Origin: Chrysomallon squamiferum
Taxonomy: Eukaryota > Mollusca > Gastropoda > Neomphalida > Peltospiridae
Direction of reading: 5' to 3'
Assembly (NCBI GenBank): GCA_012295275.1
Contig: CM022668.1
Span: 3,645,580 to 3,660,579 of the forward strand
DNA length: 15,000 bases
This document shows, one piece after another, positions 9,606 to 15,000 of this stretch. Position numbers and translations under genes: made by a program. Under the pieces are notes generated by a model that worked only from the letters and a program-made list of their open reading frames with translations, did no database searches and was not told the origin of the DNA. Numbering within the stretch: position 1 is the first letter of the stretch; each line of letters starts with the position of its first letter.

Positions 9606-9770
9606 TTATTTTGTGAAATGAGCTTTGTTACGTAAACCATTCATGTGTTTTCTTGACAATCCAATATGACGTACCAGCAGGACGCTGTAGATGTCGAATA
9701 CAGCTCTGACGATTCCTGCCAGGATCTTGACAAAGTCAAAGAGCGCATTCATCATCTTATGATGGAATAG
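9606..9770. other. Island open on both strands, exon candidate
   Basis: On the minus strand, ATG at 9755-9753 opens 49 codons to 9606; its first 27 residues contain NALFDFVKILAGIVRAVFDI, an amphipathic or membrane-like helix with mostly G/C third bases, ending at CTG|GTACGT, a fair donor. On the plus strand, ATG at 9666 opens an acidic 34-residue frame (MTYQQDAVDVEYSSDDSCQD...) to TAG at 9768. Only one, if either, can be real. Neither matches a family I know, and neither fits the nAChR exon expected next. Confidence 0.25.
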
Positions 9771-9825
9771 CTAGCATCGTTATTCATCAACGTTTCACAA
9801 CGCCTGCGTTCAACTTCCATTTTAA

Positions 9826-9867
9826 TTTGGCGCGAAGAGACGCGAGCGAAAAAGCGCGCTTATAAAG
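9826..9867. promoter_or_regulatory. E2F-like site with TATA box
   Basis: TTTGGCGCGAA at 9826-9836 matches the E2F palindrome TTTSGCGCSAAA at 11 of 12 positions (with the next base G). CpG-rich sequence follows, then TATAAAG at 9861-9867. A plus-strand start would fall near 9890; the reverse (TTTATAAG) could also serve the minus strand toward the 9755 frame. Function is inferred only from motifs. Confidence 0.3.
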
Positions 9868-10318
9868 AATTGCAAAAATCGACCAAACTGAAACATTAAG
9901 TGGCCGCTTTTACTTGTACTAGATTAGCATTAGGGATACTTTACAGATGAAAATATCTTGGAACGATTTATGTAACACTCGTGCTGTCTCTTGCACAGTA
10001 TAACATACACATTTAAATATTTTAAATACAAATTTTATCATGTGATAAACATTTAGCAGGAACGTGTACATAACTGTTTATTGAATTACGGTAAGTGCTA
10101 GGTAATCAACGCTGAGATGGTAATTTACGAGTTCAAACTGAGAGAAAATGCAAAACAGTATTTTATATTTACAATTTAGAACGTGACCGTCTCTGTATGC
10201 TTATGCGGATATAGGTATATATATGTTTGTGTATAAGTTCAAACGAAGAAAGAACCCGTCAAAAAAAGTATATATTTGGTACTAAATAATTTACTGTAGA
10301 AGCAACAAATATATTAAT
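9868..10318. other. Intron sequence, nothing recognised
   Basis: AT-rich unique DNA. I searched the minus strand here for the next nAChR exon (Trp-Asp-Leu-Trp ... Pro-Asp-Ile-x-Leu-Tyr-Asn) and did not find it. Confidence 0.5.
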
Positions 10319-10364
10319 ATACACACACACGTGTGTGTATGTATGTGTGTGTGTGTGTGTGTGC

Positions 10365-10397
<33 letters not shown>

Positions 10398-10425
10398 TGT
10401 GTGTGTATGTATGTGTGTGTGTGTA
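10319..10425. repeat. (CA)5(GT)n interrupted microsatellite
   Basis: A short CA run meets a GT run at 10330/10331 to form a 16-bp palindrome (CACACACACGTGTGTG-type), followed by GT units with ATGT and GCTT interruptions. In a minus-strand transcript it reads mainly as CA repeats and lies 140-246 nt after the receptor exon. Frames through it (10491-10291, 10538-10314) are Thr-His translations. Confidence 0.95.
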
Positions 10426-10564
10426 AAACAACAGTTCGTTATGGTGAACAGAGAAATAGCTACACGATACTGCTTTATAAAATGTAGCCAAATTTTATAA
10501 TCGTTTCTAAATGAACAAGACATACAGACACGTATCACTTAGTTTAATAAAACATCACTGTTAC

Positions 10565-10609
10565 CTGTTCCAGCCACACGTTAATCGTCAACACCTGATT
10601 GACCTCATC
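10565..10609 (-). CDS. Nicotinic acetylcholine receptor subunit, 45-nt loop-D exon (partial gene)
   Basis: This exon encodes DEVNQVLTINVWLEQ, part of the extracellular ligand-binding domain of a Cys-loop, acetylcholine-gated ion channel subunit. The pattern D-E-x-N-Q-(hydrophobic)2-T-x-N-x-W-L is the beta1-beta2 hinge and loop D; the Trp is the conserved aromatic residue on the complementary face of the agonist site. Splice signals: TTTGTTTCGTTTCAG before it (AG at 10611-10610), CTAATAAC branch-like sequence at 10636-10629, and CAG|GTAACA after it (donor 10564-10559), weak at +5 and +6. Both junctions fall between codons. The 45-nt length and phase equal the conserved exon 3 of animal nAChR genes. 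DEVNQ is seen in alpha-type subunits, but one exon cannot fix the subunit. Neighbouring exons were not found. Confidence 0.92.
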
Positions 10610-10628
10610 CTGAAACGAAACAAAACAG

Positions 10629-10636
10629 GTTATTAG
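10629..10636 (-). promoter_or_regulatory. Candidate splice branch point for the receptor exon
   Basis: CTAATAAC on the minus strand, with the candidate branch A about 22 nt before the acceptor AG, fits the usual distance. The sequence between them is T-rich (TGTTTTGTTTCGTTT). Confidence 0.55.
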
Positions 10637-10800
10637 AAAACACGTCATGTGGTGATACCTTTAGTATGCATACAGCTGTTATGTACTTTTTATGTCTCAC
10701 TTTGGGGATCCAGGATTTCATAAAAGCAAAGGCGCTATTACTGACAGGGATGATATCAAGCCTAAAATATTTTCTTATTTCATGTTTGTGCGTGTGTGTG

Positions 10801-10885
10801 TGTTTATTTATTTATTTATGTCTTGTGAAAAAAAATAAGATGACAGGCAAATAGGTGCATCTTCCCATAAATACGTTCTAGATTT
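10801..10885. repeat. Duplicated segment, copy 1
   Basis: After a short GT run comes TTTATTTATTTATTTATG, A-rich sequence, then AATAAGATGACAGGCAAATA, GGTGCATCTTCCCATAAATA and CGTTC. The second copy at 11291-11378 shares this order with about 45 of 50 bases identical in the core. Both follow a GT tract. Confidence 0.88.
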
Positions 10886-11022
10886 TCTGTTTGAAATCTG
10901 TAAGAAAAGAATGAAATTACATCTGATTAATTTTACAAATAAATTAACAAAGAAAACATTTTATTAGTGAATGAAAAGTAGACAAATTAATAAACAGCTG
11001 AAGTAGTAGGATTAGTATAGAA
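10886..11022. other. AT-rich spacer between duplicated segments
   Basis: No gene is seen; the sequence becomes an imperfect GTA/TAG-rich stretch toward its right end and leads into the minisatellite. Confidence 0.5.
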
Positions 11023-11184
11023 ATGACAATGGTAGTAGCAGGATTAACAGTCGTAATAGTAGTAATGTATAATAATTATACTGGTAGCAGCAGTTGCAAT
11101 AGGAGTAGTGGTAGCAGCAGTTGCAATAGGAGTAGTGGTAGCAGCAGTTGCAATAGGAGTAGTGGTAGCAGAATTAGAGCATAA
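11023..11184 (+). other. 53-codon ORF over a 27-bp minisatellite
   Basis: ATG at 11023 opens MTMVVAGLTVVIVVMYNNYT, a hydrophobic Val-rich start that could pass as a signal peptide or membrane anchor, followed by three copies of GSSSCNRSS and GSRIRA. It looks like a small secreted repeat protein, but both halves can arise from GTA-type simple repeats read in two frames, and no family is recognised. I favour chance. Confidence 0.15.
11083..11169. repeat. 27-bp minisatellite, 3.2 copies
   Basis: GGTAGCAGCAGTTGCAATAG plus GAGTAGT is repeated exactly at 11083-11109, 11110-11136 and 11137-11163, with a partial fourth copy to 11169. The three full copies are identical, which points to recent expansion. 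Confidence 0.97.
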
Positions 11185-11208
11185 GTATCAGGATAATTAA
11201 TATTACTT

Positions 11209-11225
11209 TGTGTGTGTGTGTGTTT

Positions 11226-11291
<66 letters not shown>
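11209..11291. repeat. (GT)n microsatellite
   Basis: GT array with two TTTG interruptions near its left end, ending directly at duplicated segment copy 2. Confidence 0.97.
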
Positions 11292-11293
<2 letters not shown>

Positions 11294-11375
11294 AATTATT
11301 TATTTATAAGTGTTTTTTTTACAAAAAATAAGATGATAGGCAAATAGGTGCACATTCCCATAAATACGTTCACGA

Positions 11376-11378
<3 letters not shown>
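11291..11378. repeat. Duplicated segment, copy 2
   Basis: Second copy of the 10801-10885 segment, with the shared core AATAAGATGAYAGGCAAATA and CCCATAAATACGTTC. It is bounded by GT tracts on both sides, so unequal exchange between GT arrays or transposition with a microsatellite tail could explain it. Confidence 0.88.

Positions 11379-11427
<49 letters not shown>
11379..11427. repeat. (GT)n microsatellite
   Basis: About 24 GT units ending in GCGTTTGTTTATGTATTTG, which resembles the TTTATTTAT start of the duplicated segments and may be a third, worn copy. Confidence 0.95.
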
Positions 11428-11430
<3 letters not shown>

Positions 11431-11580
11431 TTGTTTATGTATTTGTATACTGGATAAAACTCTCATATATCCGATATTTAAATCCCAAAACACGTAAACT
11501 TTCCAACATGATTTCAATCCCCTAAAAAATGACTATCATCGATGATTCACGCTTAGCGAGTTTGTAACAAATTTCGACGT

Positions 11581-11605
11581 CTGTTTCCAGCCACGCGTTG
11601 TCGAC
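11581..11605 (-). pseudogene. Partial echo of the receptor exon (possible decayed duplicate)
   Basis: On the minus strand AACGCGTGGCTGGAAACAG matches AACGTGTGGCTGGAA-CAG of the receptor exon with one substitution and one inserted base, and read in frame gives N-A-W-L-E-T. The 5' two thirds of the exon are not preserved, an in-frame TAA precedes it, and no GT donor follows CAG (ACGTC instead). It could be a decayed duplicate of the loop-D exon about 1 kb upstream of the live one, or chance similarity. Confidence 0.35.
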
Positions 11606-12044
11606 GAATTACGACGGAATTATCAAGGGCTTTGTTCCGGGTTTTGCCGAAGTGAATCTGCCACGAAAGTGACTGGGTAAATGAGGAAAGAGCGCTGTTG
11701 TTTGTCCATTTGGATACTGCTTGTCAAAAGAGTTAAGTAGAACTTTGAAAACAAATAAATGAGATTTGCAAATTAAGCCAGTATGATGCGTTTGTGTAAG
11801 CCTAGGTAGAAGAGGTGAATTATTTTATATTGTTTACGTGACTATATTTCTGTCAGTCTATAAATATGTCTGTGTGTTTCTCTGTCAAGCGAGTGTTTCT
11901 ATTTTTTCTTTCTTTCTTTGTTGTTTAATTTAATTTATATAAAAGAAAGTTCTCAAAAAAGAACAAAATATCTTTGTATTTATTTTTTAAAGCTGAATCA
12001 TTTCTTAAAACTACGCAAGGATGAAAGCAAAACAACCACATACA
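11606..12044. other. Unique DNA, no gene seen
   Basis: A moderately GC-rich part (to about 11720) passes into AT-rich sequence with a TTTC run (11897-11920). Nothing further is recognised. Confidence 0.5.
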
Positions 12045-12536
12045 CATAAACACTCAAACACAGTACACACACAGACATTCAGATAAACACACAGACACAC
12101 ATAGAGACACTCAGACACACACAGACACACAGACATTCATATACACACAGACACACATAGAGACACTCAGACACACACAGACACACAGACATTCATATAC
12201 ACACAGACACACATAGAGACACTCAGACACACACAGACATTCAGATACACACACAGCCACACATAGAGACACTCAGACACACACACAGACACTCAGACAC
12301 ACACAAACACTCAGACACACAGATACACACTCAGAAACACACAGACACACACAGACACTCAGACACACACACAGACATTCAGACACACACAGACACTCAG
12401 GCACACACAGACACACACAGACACTCAGACACATACAGACACACACACAGACACTCAGACACACACAGAAACACATACACAGACACACACAGACACTCAG
12501 AGACACACTCAGACACACACACAAACACACACGCAT
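12045..12536. repeat. (CA)n-rich satellite with ~56-bp higher-order unit
   Basis: CACACAGACA/CACTCAGACA units. Between 12076 and about 12290 a longer unit beginning CATTCATATACACACAGACA and containing CACATAGAGACACTCAGACA repeats at 12076, 12134, 12190 and 12238 (periods 58, 56, 48). The rest is a more irregular mix of CACTCAGA and CACACAGA. Cys/Val-rich minus-strand frames over it (12599-12273, 12579-12397) are repeat translations. A minus-strand transcript would carry UG-rich repeats. Confidence 0.93.
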
Positions 12537-12571
12537 CACACACACGCGCGCGCGCACACACACACACACAC
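12537..12571. repeat. Alternating CA/CG run, Z-DNA-prone
   Basis: Thirty-five bases of strict pyrimidine-purine alternation with a (CG)5 core at 12545-12555 flanked by CA repeats, the sequence type that most easily adopts left-handed Z-DNA. Confidence 0.85.
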
Positions 12572-13336
12572 CAGTACATATTTCCCTGAAAGTATTCAAA
12601 GTTTAATTGTCAATTTCAGACTAGATAATATGAAGTGACTGAAGTAATAAAATAAAAGGAAAGTGGAGGCTATCAGTGGCTCTAGTATGTTGAAATATTC
12701 GAGTGCGTGTTTTGTGACTTTACAGGTAACTACGTATTAAACATTTACACTTCCACAAACAGGATATTATAAGAGCCGATATTTCTTAGACCCTCAAAGC
12801 ACCCAGTCATGTAGAACAAAACTGAAGTATTAAAAATAAAAACGAAAAACTTTACTACTACATCAACCATTAAACGTTAATAATAATACTGAAAATAGAA
12901 ATTTAGAAAAATAACAATGAAAACCTAAAAAGGAAATGTTTAGCACACAGTAGACATTTATCAATTAAAAACAATTCCTTACAGTTTAATTTTGTAAAAC
13001 CTTTTAACCTTGTAGAAATTTCATCACGTCACCGATAGATTAATAAAGTAATCCTTTTTTTTGTGGAAAGGCGATTTATACGTACCATGAAGATATAATT
13101 ACAAACATGTATGTCAAAGCCGCAGTGATAAACAGATTCTCGGGAATATTAACCAAAAGAGTTCAAACAAACAACAGCAGTAAGAATGAATTAATGTTCT
13201 ATAAACTGTGTAAAAACCAAGTGAGGAAAAAAAAAAGTAATATAAATCAAAGCGATTTTTCATATGGAAACATAAGTTTTAGTAGAGTGAGTAAGAAAGC
13301 TGATTTGTTTCTGTGATATCGACGTGCGTCGCACAA
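12572..13336. other. AT-rich unique DNA, no gene seen
   Basis: A plus-strand 69-codon frame (13107-13316, starting MYVKAAVINRFSG) is Lys/Asn/Ser-rich as expected of AT-rich DNA and has no domain. No repeat or RNA gene is evident. Confidence 0.45.
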
Positions 13337-13357
13337 ATCATTCTCGAAACTGTCGTA

Positions 13358-13374
13358 CACATATGTGACACGTG
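13358..13374. promoter_or_regulatory. Adjacent E-box palindromes
   Basis: CACATATGTG (13358-13367, a 10-bp palindrome with a CATATG E-box) is followed one base later by CACGTG (13369-13374). These are bHLH-type binding sequences; function is not shown. A TGATTTGT...ACAAATCA inverted repeat lies just to the left (about 13302-13340). Confidence 0.25.
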
Positions 13375-14619
13375 ACGAAGGTGCCAGCCTCACAGCATGT
13401 TTTAAAACGTAATTACAATAGGTAATTTAATACTTGTATAAAAACAGCCACATGAAAGAGATTTGTATTTATATAATGTCTCGCCAAACACGCCTAAGCT
13501 GTGGTTGTAATTAAGGACCAAGCAGACAGTGGAACATTAGTTAGAACGAGAATTAGACATATGTAGCCCGGAACAGTTCAGCGCGTCAAGTCAGCGCTTT
13601 ACAAATAAGAAAAAAATGCGCTGCTGTCAGATTAATTGTAAATTTACGTTAAATAAATAATGTTGGCAAAAAGCTATTTATAAACAAAGATTGGCGTCTT
13701 AACCTTTTAGTGGAGCTAGAACGAAAAAATTATAATTTATTATTAATAAAGGTTTGTCTGCAGGCGAAAGAAAAGACAGCAACAATAAAAAAATAAAAAT
13801 AGACCAGGGGAAAAAAAGAAAACAACAACAAAAAACAACAACAACAACAAACACACACAAAAAGAAAAAAAGTTTATCACATTTAGGTTTTTAGGAGACT
13901 TTATGTTCGTAGTATATCACAGGTATATAAAGAATTTTTCTGAACATTCTAAAGCATCATCTACTTTTATTTGCGATTTGTTTCAGGTATAGTCTTTGTA
14001 AATTTTCTACTGACTTGATTAAGTTGTAATCTGGATGTCATTGGTTTTCTATATTTATGTATATCCAGAGGCAATCACATTAGTATCATAAACTTTATAT
14101 CATATATAACAACTGCTTATGTAACCTTTGGGTTTAAACAAAGGAAGAAACAAGCAGTCAAAGACAAAATGTAAAGGATCTTATCTCCATTACTGATTCA
14201 GTAAACAAACCATCAAACAAACAAAAACAAAATTATTCCAAAAATAAATAAGTTTACTAAAAACATTGGTGTCACCGCATATGGTAAAAGAGTGACGATC
14301 CTAAACACTAATATATATTTTTTTAATTTCATTTGTTTTCCAACTTTAGGATTTATATTACAAAGATAATAAAAATAAAATTAAATTCTCAGTTGAAAGA
14401 TAAAGAACCTTTTAATATCGAAGGCTTTAAAACAAATAATCTAATTTCGTTTGGTTTTTATTCTCCTACTGACAAACACATTAGGTGTGATGCAATATAA
14501 ATTAAATCAATTTGAAATCTCAGATTATCCATGCATTTTAATGTCGGATACAGCTGAAGCATTAGTGTTGTGAAATCTAATTTATAGTTTTGTTATAAAG
14601 GCTGAAAGGTTTTAGTTTA
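13375..14619. other. AT-rich intronic DNA with an A-rich block
   Basis: The part at 13770-13880 is A-rich with (AAC)n and ACACAC. The rest is unique and AT-rich. I looked on the minus strand for the preceding nAChR exon and did not find it. Confidence 0.5.
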
Positions 14620-14649
14620 CGACACCCTGGACTCGAGACGTGTCGAGTC
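14620..14649. repeat. Two interleaved inverted repeats
   Basis: CGACAC (14620-14625) pairs with GTGTCG (14640-14645), and GACTCGA (14630-14636) pairs with TCGAGTC (14643-14649). The two hairpins exclude each other. The sequence is GC-richer than its surroundings. Confidence 0.6.
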
Positions 14650-14736
14650 AAGGAGAATATCGGCACCGCCGTCTGCTGAGAACTTTAAAGTTAACATAAA
14701 GAGCATGAAATTCAGATTCTTTTATATTTTTAGATT

Positions 14737-14740
<4 letters not shown>

Positions 14741-14832
<92 letters not shown>
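14741..14832. repeat. (TC)46 microsatellite
   Basis: An uninterrupted 92-bp TC array, in the opposite orientation to the (AG)n tracts at 1097-1190 and 5701-5958. Confidence 0.98.
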
Positions 14833-14835
<3 letters not shown>

Positions 14836-14908
14836 TCTATGTATCACTGCTTCTATCATAAGTAATAATTATATAATATATAACAAAGATCAAATTTTCT
14901 TTTTAAAT

Positions 14909-14930
14909 TTTATTATTATTATTACTTTAA

Positions 14931-14976
<46 letters not shown>

Positions 14977-14977
14977 T
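14909..14977. repeat. (TTA)n microsatellite
   Basis: TTA units with one break (ACTTTAA at 14923-14930), running to about 14977. Confidence 0.96.
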
Positions 14978-15000
14978 ACTTTTAAAGCGAATATCTTTAA

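Noticed and set aside
9666-9770. The next nAChR exon in the 9606-9770 island
   Set aside because: None of the three minus-strand frames contains the expected Trp-x-D-x-x-L-x-W or Trp-x-PDI-x-LYN residues.
11568-11672. Plus-strand frame after TCTGTTTCCAG that looks like a terminal exon (STNYDGIIKGFVPGFAEVNL)
   Set aside because: The acceptor-like sequence is the reverse of the receptor-exon echo, no protein family fits, and no partner exon is seen on this strand.
12045-12536. Regular repeats that might suggest a CRISPR array
   Set aside because: Units are CA-rich, variable in length and without unique spacers; the window is animal DNA with spliced exon structure.
12273-12599. Cys/Val-rich minus-strand frames that look like cysteine-rich secreted proteins
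   Set aside because: Cys-Val-Cys-Leu patterns arise directly from reading (TG)n and TGTCTG repeats; there is no signal peptide, fixed cysteine framework or splice context.
13107-13316. 69-codon plus-strand frame MYVKAAVINRF...
   Set aside because: Lys/Asn/Ser-rich composition is that of AT-rich non-coding DNA; no domain or conserved motif.
14655-14690. Minus-strand reading with A-D-I-L-L-D, reminiscent of the nAChR PDI-x-LYN motif
   Set aside because: It lies upstream of the loop-D exon in gene order, where the PDI exon cannot be, and the preceding Trp/Pro pattern and splice sites are absent.

Overview
This is AT-rich, microsatellite-dense animal DNA, best read as intronic sequence of a nervous-system receptor gene on the minus strand. 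The clearest host gene feature is a single 45-nt exon at 10565-10609 (minus strand). Read in frame it gives DEVNQVLTINVWLEQ, the loop-D segment of a nicotinic acetylcholine receptor (nAChR, Cys-loop) subunit. It has a pyrimidine-rich acceptor, a good branch-point candidate and a GT donor, and its length equals the conserved 45-bp exon 3 of animal nAChR genes. I could not find the preceding exon (signal peptide to the first beta strands) or the following ~110-bp exon (W-D-L-W ... PDI-LYN), so both probably lie outside. If so, the window is one exon inside introns of at least 4.4 kb (10610-15000) and 10.5 kb (1-10564). The organism is a bilaterian, and a mollusc or other lophotrochozoan is my best guess. 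That rests on the very long (GA)n, (TAA)n and (GT)n tracts, the Tc1-like element and the known expansion of nAChR genes there; it is an inference, not a proof.

Layout: 1-764 holds a decayed Tc1/mariner transposase on the minus strand, cut by the window edge. 1080-1190 is an (AT)n(AG)n tract. 1191-4470 is mostly unique AT-rich DNA with a less AT-rich block of coding-like but unassigned sequence (about 2960-3680) and small GC-richer islands (1640-1750, 4130-4340). 4472-4515 is a perfect palindrome. 4870-4938 carries a combined YY1/TISU-like and E2F-like site. 5181-6060 is dominated by (TAA)n and a 258-bp (GA)n tract. 6990-7014 has two perfect CRE palindromes 17 bp apart. 7140-7620 is A-rich on one strand. 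8400-8800 and 9530-9870 are GC-richer islands with short coding-like frames and candidate promoter elements. 10319-11427 is a (GT)n-rich zone around and upstream of the exon, with a duplicated ~90-bp segment and a 27-bp minisatellite. 12045-12571 is a (CA)n-rich satellite ending in a Z-DNA-prone CG/CA run. 13770-15000 is A-rich sequence, a (TC)n tract and a (TTA)n tract.

Apart from the receptor exon and the transposon remnant, no protein-coding gene is supported. Most longer open frames come from dinucleotide repeats or lie antisense to the transposon. The most interesting points for follow-up are the nAChR exon, a partial echo of it 1 kb upstream at 11581-11605 (possibly a decayed duplicate exon), the CA-repeat just downstream of its weak donor, the CRE pair, and the unusual number of YY1-type CGCCATNTT motifs.
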